Assembly: GCF_001420695.1 (NCBI RefSeq)
Contig: NZ_LJJB01000010.1
Location: 1,907,356-1,971,355, forward strand
Direction of reading: 5' to 3'
DNA length: 64,000 nt
From: Brevibacillus choshinensis
GTDB taxonomy: Bacteria > Bacillota > Bacilli > Brevibacillales > Brevibacillaceae
Below, in pieces: positions 35,417-43,898 of the stretch (positions are counted from its first letter, which is position 1; each line of letters begins with the position of its first letter). Below the pieces are notes generated by a model. The model was not told where the DNA came from and did not search any database. It saw only the letters and a list, made by a program, of their open reading frames with translations. A program made the translations under genes and the position numbers.

Positions 35417-37204
35417 ATGAAGAGCCAGGAGCACTTTATGCAAATGCTATTTGGTCTATCCGAATGGGAAATGAACCGAGAACAGTCCATTAGCGTCGAT
35501 GCATTATCGGAGATTCTTTGCTGTACGCCGCGCAATGTCAAATTGATCCTTCGCAAATGGGAAAACGAAGGACTCTTGCGCTGGAAGGCGGGGGTCGGAC
35601 GAGGGAACCATTCGACGTTAACGATTTTGTGCGATACCTCACACTTTTTTAGCGCCTATTTCAAAAAGCTCTTGTCAGACGGCAAGATTGGAGAGGCTAT
35701 TGAGCTTATTCAAAATAAAAAGCTTCCGCCTAGAATCAAGCGATTGCTTCAGCAAATATGGGATAGTCAAATCGGGTTTGTTTCCGAACGGAGTGAATCG
35801 GCCAGTCTCGATGTATTGCGTATTCCTCGACCACGTGGTTTTTCTATCCTCGATCCAGCCTTTGTGGCAGTAGCAGCCGAGAGCCATTTTCTTCATCAGA
35901 TGTGTCATAGGCTGGTTTATTTCGATCAGGAGCAAGAGACTTTTCTGCCTGAGCTTGCTCATGCCTGGGAGTGCAATGCAGAGATGACAGCTTGGACCTT
36001 TTATTTGCGCAAAGGGGTCCGATTTCATCACGGTCGCATTCTGGCGGGAAAAGATGTCGAATACACGGTCCAGCGCCTCAGAGAATTGGACTCTCCGTAT
36101 CGATGGCAAATGGATGATGTAGAATGGATTGAACATCAAAATGAGCGGATCATTACGTTTCATTTACGCCAGCCCAACCATTTTTTTCTCCACCTTGTGG
36201 GGTCAATTGCCATGTCCATTCTGCCGCATGACGTTTCCTTTTCGCAGAGGGCCATCGTCGGTACGGGTCCTTTTCGGATGGCTGAGTACACGGATGAGAG
36301 GCTGATTCTGGAGGCGTTTGACGAGTACTACAGGGAGCGTGCTGTACTCGATCGGGTGGAGATTTGGATTGTTCCTGAACCGGGGGATGGGTGCTCCGAA
36401 CAGCTGTATCAGCTGCCACATCAGGAGCCGAAGCATGAATCGGTGAGTGGAAGTGAAAATCTAATTTTTGAAGAGATCGGTTGCCACTATCTCGCCTTCA
36501 ATTTTCGCAGGCAAGGTGTACAGCATGATTTTGCCTTTCGGAAGGCGATGCGTTTGTTGGTCGACCGCAAGCAACTTAGTGAAGTGTTAAGCAAGTATAG
36601 CTACGGACCTGCTGGCAGCTTTTTGCCCAAAAAGAGTGCGACTATGACATTCCCTTCGAGTTCTCTGGAGGAAGCGGCAGCCTGGCTTCATCGCAGTTCA
36701 TATAGAGGGGAGACGCTTTCCCTCTTTATCAGTGAAGGGCAGCTGTTTGAGGAGGAGGCGGCCTGGATATGTGGCAGATGCGAGCAGATCGGGATCCAGA
36801 TCAAAGTCGTACGGATGACCAAAGCGAACTTCCTGTCCGAGCATGTGGATCGTGAGGCGGATATGGCCGTGATGGGGGAGGTATTGCAGAACGATATAGA
36901 GCTGGGGCTATTCGAGGTATACAAGAATAAATGCACGATGGTTCACCGCTTCATGGATGATGACAGACGAGCAATGATTGATTGTCACCTGTCCAAAGTG
37001 CTGCGGATGACGGATCGGGAAGAGCGTCTACGAGCCCTTGTCCAGATCGAAGACACCCTCAATGAGGATGTAGGTCTTTTGTTTCATTTTCATATGAAGC
37101 GAGTCGATCGCTTCCACCCCGCGCTGCAAGGCTTCGTCACGGATTCTTACGGCTGGGTCGATTTCTCCAAGCTGTGGGTGAAATCATTCGTTACCACTCT
37201 GTAA
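35417..37204 (+). CDS. SgrR-family transcriptional regulator with solute-binding domain
   Basis: A 595-residue protein. An N-terminal winged-helix domain (about 1-75, SgrR_N type: ALSEILCCTPRNVKLILRKWENEGLLRW) is joined to a cytoplasmic SBP_bac_5 (DppA/OppA-like) domain (about 130-560; AHAWECNAEMTAWTFYLRKGVRFHHG, VGTGPFRMAEY). There is no signal peptide, as expected for a regulator that senses a ligand in the cytoplasm. It is divergent from the MFS gene across 103 bp, so it probably controls that gene. AGGAGGGCGG precedes the ATG at 35417. Confidence 0.88.
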   Translation: MKSQEHFMQMLFGLSEWEMNREQSISVDALSEILCCTPRNVKLILRKWENEGLLRWKAGVGRGNHSTLTILCDTSHFFSAYFKKLLSDGKIGEAIELIQNKKLPPRIKRLLQQIWDSQIGFVSERSESASLDVLRIPRPRGFSILDPAFVAVAAESHFLHQMCHRLVYFDQEQETFLPELAHAWECNAEMTAWTFYLRKGVRFHHGRILAGKDVEYTVQRLRELDSPYRWQMDDVEWIEHQNERIITFHLRQPNHFFLHLVGSIAMSILPHDVSFSQRAIVGTGPFRMAEYTDERLILEAFDEYYRERAVLDRVEIWIVPEPGDGCSEQLYQLPHQEPKHESVSGSENLIFEEIGCHYLAFNFRRQGVQHDFAFRKAMRLLVDRKQLSEVLSKYSYGPAGSFLPKKSATMTFPSSSLEEAAAWLHRSSYRGETLSLFISEGQLFEEEAAWICGRCEQIGIQIKVVRMTKANFLSEHVDREADMAVMGEVLQNDIELGLFEVYKNKCTMVHRFMDDDRRAMIDCHLSKVLRMTDREERLRALVQIEDTLNEDVGLLFHFHMKRVDRFHPALQGFVTDSYGWVDFSKLWVKSFVTTL

Positions 37205-37265
37205 CCTTTTCCTGCCGTTCTTTTCCTATCATAGAGAGAATTGCAGGTTAAAGGAGGCGTTACCG

Positions 37266-39302
37266 TTGCACAAAAGCGCAAAAACAGGTATTTCCGTATT
37301 GCTGGCGACTACGGTGTTGGCGAGCCCGTTTGTCATGGTGCCAAAAGCCGCTTATGCTTTAACAGTCGAAGACATTTCGGCCGACGATACGAGCGCAGAT
37401 GAAGAAACAGAATATACGATTGAATTTGAAATCGACAAAGAGTTGAAATCCGGCGACGAAATTTCCGTCAAGTTTCCATCGGGCTACACGGTCGATAAAA
37501 AGCTGAAAAAATCAGATGTTTCGCTCGAGGATGACGATGGCGACGATGTATCGATCTCCAGCGTGTCTGTCAGCAGCAACGTAGTCACAGTGGAGCTGAA
37601 AGAAAAGGTAAGCAAGGGTACCGTGCTGACCTTGACCATCGACAACGTTACCAACCCGGATGACAAAGGAAGCTATTCCATCGGGGTAAAAACGTCAAAG
37701 GAATCCACTTACAAAAACGAGAAAATCACCATCGGGAAATCATCGAGCAGCAGCAGTAGCAGCAGTAGCGGGAGCAAGTTCAGTGTATCCCAAAGCAGCA
37801 AATCTGCCGAAGCAAGCATCTCCTTGACGCTGGGCAAATTCAACTTGTCCTCTAAGTCCAAATTAAAGAAGGGCAAATACATCTATGTAGATTTCCCAAC
37901 CAAAGATATGCTGCCAAAAAGCATCAGTAAATCTGATGTGAAAGTGAATGGCACCAAGGCTGATTACGTATCCGTTCTCGATAGCGACTCTATCCGTATC
38001 GAAGTACCGAGTGGTGCAGACGGAGATACTTCGATCAAGCTGGAGTTTACCTCTTCGGCAGGAATCAAGAACCCTTCAAGTGCTGATGACGATTACACCT
38101 TTGAAGTTGAATACGATGACAAGAAGTATACTTCGGAGAAAATCGAAGTCACCGGATCAGCGAATGCGTCATTTGATGTAGCCTTGTCAGATCGGGGAGC
38201 AGGAGCGCGTTCGAGCTATTCGTTCGACATCGACCTCTCGACCAAGCTGTATTCCAATACAGACATCCAAATCGACTTCCCGAGCGCGGACATGGTGCCG
38301 CCAGTTATGTCTGGTTACAGCATTACGGTGAATGGTGACCAAGTCGGAGTAGTAAGCACGAGCAACGGCAGGGTGTCATTCCGCACACCGAGTGGCTTTA
38401 AAAGTACGGACAACCTGACTGTCAAATTTGCCTATGATGCGTATTTGACGAACCCAAAAACAGCTGGTACATACAGTCTGACTGCCAAAATCGACAACAA
38501 AACGTACCGTTCGAAGAGCTTTGAGGTCTCAGGTACTTCTGCACCGGTTGCGGTAGACAACGCAGCTGCTACGATTGGATTGACTCGGGCTACAGCTTCG
38601 ACTCCAACAGGCTTGCAGATCGCGATCAAAGGACTGGGTGCGCCAATCGTGCGTTCGCAAGGTTTCTTTGAAATCGTCCTGCCAGCTGGCTTCCGTGTGC
38701 CTGCCTATATCCCGGCGAATCAAGTGACCGTCAATGGTGCTGCCGTCAATTATGTAGGTGTCCGCGGTCAAAACCTGATTATCGTACCATCGCAGGATAT
38801 TCCGGCGCAGACAGCTGTCCAAGTCAATGTGCTGGAAGCTGGGGGAATTGTAAACCCGGCTACTACAGGTGTGTACAGCATCGGCGTCTACACCTCCGAG
38901 GAAAAGGGACTGCTGTTTGCCCGACCAGCGACGATCGTGGCTCTCAATGGGGTTAGTTTTAAGGCAAACGTAGCTTCCTTTACCAAATCCGGTAAAGCAA
39001 CGGCAATGGCAGCAGCACCGTATATCGTCAATGGCAATACCTTGATGCCGGCTTCGTTCTTCCGTGATGGATTGGGTATGTCTGTTACCTGGACAACAAC
39101 GACAGCCAAGGTCGTGAGCGGCAATACCGTCATGCAGTTCAAGGTAGGCTCAAACGTGGCCACTGTCAATGGTCAAAACGTGACACTGCCTGTAGCTGTT
39201 CAATTGAAAAACAAAATTCCGGCCCTGCCTCTGCGCACGATCACAGACCGGACCGGCTACAAGATTATCTTTGTGAATGGCAACTACACGGTGTACAAAT
39301 AA
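37266..39302 (+). CDS. Secreted protein with four Ig-like repeats and a copper-amine-oxidase-like stalk domain
   Basis: A 678-residue exported protein. A signal peptide ends near residue 31 (AAYA|LT). Four repeats of about 125 residues follow (about 33-155, 171-298, 301-423, 430-558), each with a FPSGY/LPAGF-like strand and an NP...YS(I/L) motif. A run of ten serines (159-168) separates repeats 1 and 2. A C-terminal copper-amine-oxidase N-domain-like stalk (about 562-678: NGNTLMPASFFRDGLGM ... LPLRTITDRTGY) closes it. No LPXTG or SLH anchor is seen. The start is TTG at 37266 behind AAAGGAGGCG. Its role is unknown; it may be a surface or matrix protein. Confidence 0.8.
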   Translation: MHKSAKTGISVLLATTVLASPFVMVPKAAYALTVEDISADDTSADEETEYTIEFEIDKELKSGDEISVKFPSGYTVDKKLKKSDVSLEDDDGDDVSISSVSVSSNVVTVELKEKVSKGTVLTLTIDNVTNPDDKGSYSIGVKTSKESTYKNEKITIGKSSSSSSSSSSGSKFSVSQSSKSAEASISLTLGKFNLSSKSKLKKGKYIYVDFPTKDMLPKSISKSDVKVNGTKADYVSVLDSDSIRIEVPSGADGDTSIKLEFTSSAGIKNPSSADDDYTFEVEYDDKKYTSEKIEVTGSANASFDVALSDRGAGARSSYSFDIDLSTKLYSNTDIQIDFPSADMVPPVMSGYSITVNGDQVGVVSTSNGRVSFRTPSGFKSTDNLTVKFAYDAYLTNPKTAGTYSLTAKIDNKTYRSKSFEVSGTSAPVAVDNAAATIGLTRATASTPTGLQIAIKGLGAPIVRSQGFFEIVLPAGFRVPAYIPANQVTVNGAAVNYVGVRGQNLIIVPSQDIPAQTAVQVNVLEAGGIVNPATTGVYSIGVYTSEEKGLLFARPATIVALNGVSFKANVASFTKSGKATAMAAAPYIVNGNTLMPASFFRDGLGMSVTWTTTTAKVVSGNTVMQFKVGSNVATVNGQNVTLPVAVQLKNKIPALPLRTITDRTGYKIIFVNGNYTVYK

Positions 39303-39319
39303 ACAGAGTAAAGAGCAGG

Positions 39320-39345
39320 AGCCCCGCTATTTGGCGGGGTTTTTT
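39320..39345 (+). terminator. Terminator after the Ig-like protein gene
   Basis: CCCCGC (39322-39327) and GCGGGG (39334-39339) followed by seven T. Confidence 0.9.
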
Positions 39346-39367
39346 GTTCTAAAAGGACATCCCCTCC

Positions 39368-39375
39368 CATACGAT
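39368..39375 (+). promoter_or_regulatory. Possible sigma-E -10 element before yabP
   Basis: CATACGAT matches the sigma-E -10 pattern (CATACAMT) at seven of eight bases, 33 bp before the yabP ATG. The -35 is unclear. B. subtilis yabP is a mother-cell gene, which fits. Confidence 0.35.
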
Positions 39376-39408
39376 GGTACAAGAAGGGTACGTAAGGGAG
39401 GAGTTAGC

Positions 39409-39693
39409 ATGAACGAGCACACGAAGCGGCCTCGCCATGAAGTCGTGATGATCAACCGACGCAGTTTGGCGATTTCGGGTGTGAAAAACGTCGAAAGTTT
39501 TGACAGTGAAGAGTTTCTTTTGGAGACGGAAGGCGGCTTTTTAACCATACGGGGACAAAATCTGCATATGAAAAATCTGAGTTTGGAAACCGGAGAAGTG
39601 GCGATCGAGGGATTGGTTCACGAAATGGCCTATCTGGAGCAAGGGCAGGCCGGGGATCGGTCGAGAGGATTCTTCGGCAAGTTATTCAAGTGA
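39409..39693 (+). CDS. yabP: Sporulation protein YabP
   Basis: A 94-residue YabP protein with the conserved core RRSLAISGVKNVESFDSEEFLLETEGGFLTIRGQNLHMKNL split across two beta-rich segments. It is required for sporulation in B. subtilis; its molecular role is unclear, with a link to coat/cortex formation. The ATG at 39409 follows GGGAGGAGTTAGC. Its stop overlaps the GTG start of yabQ, indicating coupled translation. Confidence 0.93.
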   Translation: MNEHTKRPRHEVVMINRRSLAISGVKNVESFDSEEFLLETEGGFLTIRGQNLHMKNLSLETGEVAIEGLVHEMAYLEQGQAGDRSRGFFGKLFK

Positions 39694-40262
39694 GTATCGG
39701 GATCCAGCTTCAGACGGTGCTGGCCATGTCGACGTGCGGTGCTCTCATGGGAATCGGATTTGATACGTATCACGTATTCAAGGGAAAGAGCAGGTTGCCA
39801 CTCTGGATGGTGTTCATCTTTGACATTCTCTTTTGGGTGGGCAGCATGGGTGCTGTTTTCTTGATATTGGTAAAAGTGAACGACGGGATTATTCGATTTC
39901 CCATCTTTTTTGGAATGATTTTCGGTGCTTGGGTATATTTTGTATTGGGTAGTAAGAAGTATATCCATTTTTTACATCGCGTGATAAAATTCTGTCAGTG
40001 GTTATATCGAACGGTATTGCGAATCATTGACGCCCTGGTTGTGCGTCCCATCCTGTTTTTCTACCGAGTGATCCTGATGGTGCTGGCATTTTTGTATTCC
40101 GTGTTGCTCGCGATCCTCGGCTTTTTGTGGAAAGTGACGCGTTTTGTCACTTCGCCGTTTGCCAGATGGGGTCAACATTTAGGGAAAAAAATGTTCGGAA
40201 AATCGAAAGGAATTTGGACCAATTGGAAGAATTGGTTTCACTCAAAGAGAAAGCGGGAGTAA
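39690..40262 (+). CDS. yabQ: Spore cortex biosynthesis protein YabQ
   Basis: A 190-residue membrane protein of the YabQ family. It shows several N-terminal membrane segments (about 5-25, 38-60, 68-90), an amphipathic/hydrophobic central stretch and a basic C-terminal end (KKMFGKSKGIW...KRKRE). YabQ is needed for cortex formation in B. subtilis and locates to the forespore membrane. The GTG at 39690 overlaps the yabP stop by four bases. Confidence 0.92.
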   Translation: MSIGIQLQTVLAMSTCGALMGIGFDTYHVFKGKSRLPLWMVFIFDILFWVGSMGAVFLILVKVNDGIIRFPIFFGMIFGAWVYFVLGSKKYIHFLHRVIKFCQWLYRTVLRIIDALVVRPILFFYRVILMVLAFLYSVLLAILGFLWKVTRFVTSPFARWGQHLGKKMFGKSKGIWTNWKNWFHSKRKRE

Positions 40263-40279
40263 ACATCCGAGGTGGCCTA

Positions 40280-40591
40280 ATGATGAAAGATGCAACGTCC
40301 TCTCCAACCAACCGAAAAGGGCAAAAGCGAAGAATGCGGCTTTTTTTCTTTTTCATTCTTTGTTTTTTCGTCTGGACTGGCTATACCCTTTATTTGCAGA
40401 GCGGGGACCTGTCTCAGAAAGAATCTGAACTGGGAGCTCTAAAACAAGAGTCTGCAGTATTGCTGCAACAACAAGAGGAACTGACATACGATGCGAGTCG
40501 GCTGAACGACCAAGAGTACTTGGCGGAGCTGGCACGCAAACGAATCTACTATACCAAGCCTGGTGAGAGCATCTATGTGATTCCGGAGTAA
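40280..40591 (+). CDS. divIC: Cell division protein DivIC
   Basis: A 103-residue bitopic septum protein of the DivIC/FtsB family. A basic cytoplasmic N-terminus is followed by a membrane segment (about 20-40) and a coiled coil (SQKESELGALKQESAVLLQQQEEL). It ends with ELARKRIYYTKPGESIYVI, the family tail. It forms the FtsL-DivIB-DivIC complex. ATG at 40280 or 40283; GAGGTGGCCT is the ribosome site. Frames running further 5' overlap yabQ. Confidence 0.94.
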   Translation: MMKDATSSPTNRKGQKRRMRLFFFFILCFFVWTGYTLYLQSGDLSQKESELGALKQESAVLLQQQEELTYDASRLNDQEYLAELARKRIYYTKPGESIYVIPE

Positions 40592-40634
40592 GCTGTCTGG
40601 CTGATCTTCAAGCAGAGGGAGGCTTTCCACGTTC

Positions 40635-41006
40635 ATGGGAGTCGAGATCGGGAGCAAACTTGAAGGAAAAGTGACAGGTATTACGAAATTTGGTGCCTTT
40701 GTGGAGCTGCCTGGAAATGTGACCGGTCTTGTGCATATTAGTGAAATTGCCGACACGTTCGTCAAAGACATCCACGACTTTTTGAAAATCGGGGATATGG
40801 TAACCGTGAAGGTCTTGAATATTCGCGAGGGCAAAATCGGCTTGTCGATCAAGAAAGCGCAGGAAAAGGAAAGGCCTTCTCGTCCTCACCGGGAGCGCGG
40901 GGAAGCCTTTGAAGATAAACTGAATCGGTTTTTGAAAGAGAGCGAAGACCGCCAGTCCCCGTTAAAGAAAAATGGGGACAAGAAGGGGCGCGGTCGACAA
41001 CATTGA
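40635..41006 (+). CDS. yabR: S1-domain RNA-binding protein YabR
   Basis: A 123-residue protein with one N-terminal S1 domain (about 4-73: GSKLEGKVTGITKFGAFVELPGNVTGLVHISEI ... GKIGLSIKKA in outline) and a charged, disordered C-terminal tail. Homologous to B. subtilis YabR and to general stress protein 13; it probably binds RNA or ribosomes. AGAGGGAGGC precedes the ATG. A strong terminator follows 130 bases later. Confidence 0.9.
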   Translation: MGVEIGSKLEGKVTGITKFGAFVELPGNVTGLVHISEIADTFVKDIHDFLKIGDMVTVKVLNIREGKIGLSIKKAQEKERPSRPHRERGEAFEDKLNRFLKESEDRQSPLKKNGDKKGRGRQH

Positions 41007-41132
41007 TTTGGAATATTTAGATTTTTCCATCTTTGTGGATTATGCATTTTGACTGTAAAAGCAGGAAGGTCATTTCAAACTCGTGACGAATAGGTATCGT
41101 AAGCCCGTTTCGCAAAGCGCGAATCACCTGTC

Positions 41133-41167
41133 AGCCGACGTTATCCGCCATAACGTCGGCTTTTTTT
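41133..41167 (+). terminator. Terminator after yabR
   Basis: Perfect 12-bp stem AGCCGACGTTAT (41133-41144) and ATAACGTCGGCT (41150-41161) with a seven-T tail. The 41007-41132 stretch before it holds no recognised feature. Confidence 0.9.
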
Positions 41168-41258
41168 CGTCTCCACACGTCAGTTCGTTTCTTGCGACAC
41201 AGGGCGTCACGGTAGTTTCTTCAAAGAGATCGTGAATGTCCAAATGTGTCAACGAATT

Positions 41259-41324
41259 TGTCGGACGATTCTGGGAATATTCGTTGGTTTTTTGACAAAT
41301 TTTACAATACCACCTCCGTATAAT
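41259..41324 (+). promoter_or_regulatory. spoIIE promoter with 21-bp spacer and a Spo0A-box-like site
   Basis: TTGACA (41292-41297) and TATAAT (41319-41324) are consensus hexamers but 21 bp apart. This is the unusual spacing known for Spo0A~P-activated spoIIE in B. subtilis. TGTCGGA at 41259-41265 is a one-mismatch 0A box upstream. Ordinary sigma-A holoenzyme should use it poorly without activator. Confidence 0.8.
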
Positions 41325-41360
41325 TGAGAAACACAATGAACAAGAACGGGGTGGTGTGAC

Positions 41361-43835
41361 ATGATCGCAAACAAAAATGTTTCTGGTACCGGTCAGGTAT
41401 GGACTCGTCAAGTATCTGAACAAATGGATACGACGGCACAGACCTGGGGAGAAAAAATAGCTGATGCTGCTCATCGATGGAATGTGCTCCCCTTGTTAAT
41501 GGGTTTCTTGCTAGGTAGGGCTCTGATTTTAGAAGAGCTCACTCCTTTTGTCATCCCCTATTTCATGGTCATGTTTTATGTAAGGCGGGACTGCATCGTA
41601 ACGACCGGGTTTGCCTTGATTCTGGGAGCGTTTACCCAATCCGTGCCGCTCGGACTGGAAACGGTGCTCAGCATCGTACTCGCTTTCGCAGTCTGCAAAA
41701 TTAGTGAACGAATGAGGCGAAAGGATTTTTCCCGAACGCCCTTGCTCGTCATGGCTACTGTATTTATCAGTCATCTGTTGTACCACGCATTGACGAATCA
41801 GGTAAACACCTACGAACTGGTCATGGTGGCAGTAGAATCGGTATTGGGTTTCGTTCTGACACTGATCTTTATCCAGTCTCTCTCGATCGTTCATTTGGCC
41901 AAGCCGTATGAGCCGTTAAAAAACGAAGAGATCGTGTCGCTGGTCATATTACTCGCTTCCTTGATGACGGGAACGGTTGATTGGATGGTAGAGGGCATCT
42001 CCATGGAGCATGTTCTTTCTCGATATTTGTTACTCTTGTTCGCCTTTGTCGGCGGGGGGACGGTGGGGGCAGCCGTAGGGGTCGTCACGGGGCTAATCCT
42101 GAGTCTGGCCAACGTCAGTGCCCTTTTGCAGATCAATCTGCTCGCTTTCTCTGGACTGATGGCGGGTTTACTGAAAGAGGGAGGAAAAGTCGGCGTTTCG
42201 GCAGGACTACTCATCGGTACGGCGATTTTGGCGATATACGGTGGCGCAGAAGATACGCTTTATTTATCCCTAATGGAATCAGCAATAGCGATTGTGTTGT
42301 TTATTCTGACTCCGGCTATGCTGTGGAAAAAAGTAGCGAGGTTTATCCCGGGTTCTGCAGAAAATCAGCAGTCCCATCAAGAATATATGCGCCGCGTTCG
42401 CGATGTGACGGCAGGCAAGATCCAGCAGTTTTCTGAGCTGTTTACCCAGTTGTCCCGCAGCTTTGCCCAAACGGCAGATCCGGAAGAAATCGAGGAGCAG
42501 GCAGACGCATTCCTCAGTCGCGTCACGGAATTTACGTGTCAGAAATGCTGGAAGAAAGAACAGTGCTGGGACAAGGATATGCAGTCCACCTATCAGGGGA
42601 TGCGCTGGCTCACGGAAAAGGTGCAGGAAAACGGAACGCTAGCAGGAGTCACACCGCCCAAAGATTGGGAGAGAAAATGCGTAAAGACGGACAAAGTGAT
42701 GACCGTTATGGAGCAAGAATACGACCGACAGCAGTCTTTTGATCAATTAAAGAAGCAGGTAAAGGAGAGCCGCAAACTTGTTGCTGATCAGCTATCCGGT
42801 GTTTCCCGGGTCATGAGTGATTTTGCTCGCGAAATCCAGCGAGAAGGAATGGAGCTTAGCTTTCAGGAGAAGCAAGTATCGCAGGCGTTGGAGGGACTCG
42901 GTCTGTCCGTGCGCCGCGTGGATATACACAGTCTGGAAGAAGGAAGGGTGGACATCGAGATCAGTCAGCCAACGTGCTACGGGCGGGACGAATGCGCCAA
43001 GATCGTGGCTCCTATGCTGACTGAAATTTTGGGTGAGAACATTGTGGTCAGGGAAAGGCACTGCGAAGCCCAAAAGGACGGCTCTTGCACCATGTGTCTC
43101 GCTTCGGCCAAAACGTTTGAGATCGATATCGGCGTGGCGGGGGCCGCCAAGGATGGCAAGCTTTTGTCCGGTGACAGTTTCCGGACTATGGACTTAGGCA
43201 ATGGAAAAATGGCATTGGCCATTAGCGATGGGATGGGGAATGGAGAACGAGCCTCCCTGGAGAGCCAGTCTGCGCTGGACATGCTCCAGCAGCTGCTGCG
43301 ATCAGGCATGGACGAAAAAATATCGATCAAGACGGTCAATTCGGTCTTGGCGCTGCGCTCTACCGACGAGATGTTTGCGACGGTCGATTTGGCCCTGATT
43401 GATTTGCAGACGGCCCATACCCGTTTTGTGAAAATCGGATCTACACCCAGTTTTGTTAAAAGGAACTCTGACGTGATTACCATTACCGCCAACAATTTGC
43501 CGGTAGGTATCTTGGACGAGATCGAGGTGGATGTCGTCTCTCGCATGCTCAAACCGAGTGATCTATTAATCATGATGTCTGACGGCATTTACGAGGCGCC
43601 GAGACACATCGAGAATCGTCAAGCGTGGATGAAGCGAATAATCAGCGAGCTGGAAACGGACGATCCTCAGGAAGTAGCGGATCTGCTTCTGGAAAAAGTC
43701 ATTCGGCAGCATTCCGGTCAGATAGTAGACGATATGACGGTACTGGTCGCTCGGATTGATCGGTTTGTGCCGCAATGGTCAGCCATTCAGGTACACGGCA
43801 TGCAAAAGCTCGAGCGACCACGGATTGTCAGCTGA
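41361..43835 (+). CDS. spoIIE: Stage II sporulation protein E (SpoIIE phosphatase)
   Basis: An 824-residue PP2C phosphatase that dephosphorylates SpoIIAA to activate sigma-F in the forespore. About ten N-terminal membrane segments (about 45-330) are followed by a regulatory/FtsZ-interacting region and the PP2C domain (about 590-815). Metal-binding motifs LAISDGMGNGERA (about 615), LLIMMSDGIYEAPR (about 735) and VDDMTVLVARI (about 789) are intact. The ATG at 41361 follows GGGGTGGTG. It has its own Spo0A-type promoter. Confidence 0.97.
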   Translation: MIANKNVSGTGQVWTRQVSEQMDTTAQTWGEKIADAAHRWNVLPLLMGFLLGRALILEELTPFVIPYFMVMFYVRRDCIVTTGFALILGAFTQSVPLGLETVLSIVLAFAVCKISERMRRKDFSRTPLLVMATVFISHLLYHALTNQVNTYELVMVAVESVLGFVLTLIFIQSLSIVHLAKPYEPLKNEEIVSLVILLASLMTGTVDWMVEGISMEHVLSRYLLLLFAFVGGGTVGAAVGVVTGLILSLANVSALLQINLLAFSGLMAGLLKEGGKVGVSAGLLIGTAILAIYGGAEDTLYLSLMESAIAIVLFILTPAMLWKKVARFIPGSAENQQSHQEYMRRVRDVTAGKIQQFSELFTQLSRSFAQTADPEEIEEQADAFLSRVTEFTCQKCWKKEQCWDKDMQSTYQGMRWLTEKVQENGTLAGVTPPKDWERKCVKTDKVMTVMEQEYDRQQSFDQLKKQVKESRKLVADQLSGVSRVMSDFAREIQREGMELSFQEKQVSQALEGLGLSVRRVDIHSLEEGRVDIEISQPTCYGRDECAKIVAPMLTEILGENIVVRERHCEAQKDGSCTMCLASAKTFEIDIGVAGAAKDGKLLSGDSFRTMDLGNGKMALAISDGMGNGERASLESQSALDMLQQLLRSGMDEKISIKTVNSVLALRSTDEMFATVDLALIDLQTAHTRFVKIGSTPSFVKRNSDVITITANNLPVGILDEIEVDVVSRMLKPSDLLIMMSDGIYEAPRHIENRQAWMKRIISELETDDPQEVADLLLEKVIRQHSGQIVDDMTVLVARIDRFVPQWSAIQVHGMQKLERPRIVS

Positions 43836-43838
43836 CAA

Positions 43839-43868
43839 GTATGTTTTCCGTACTCCCCGTCGATACTG
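43839..43868 (+). promoter_or_regulatory. Sigma-F-like promoter of yabS-prkD
   Basis: GTATG (43839-43843), 18-bp spacer, GATACTG (43862-43868). Its layout matches the fin promoter above. It lies just after the spoIIE stop and 31 bp before the yabS GTG. Confidence 0.5.
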
Positions 43869-43898
43869 TTGCTAAAAAGCAGAATGGGGAGATAATTT

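Noticed and set aside
37740-37772. Tandem AGC/AGT serine codon run as a microsatellite or recombination site
   Set aside because: It encodes an in-frame Ser linker between two domains; nothing suggests a phase-variable repeat.
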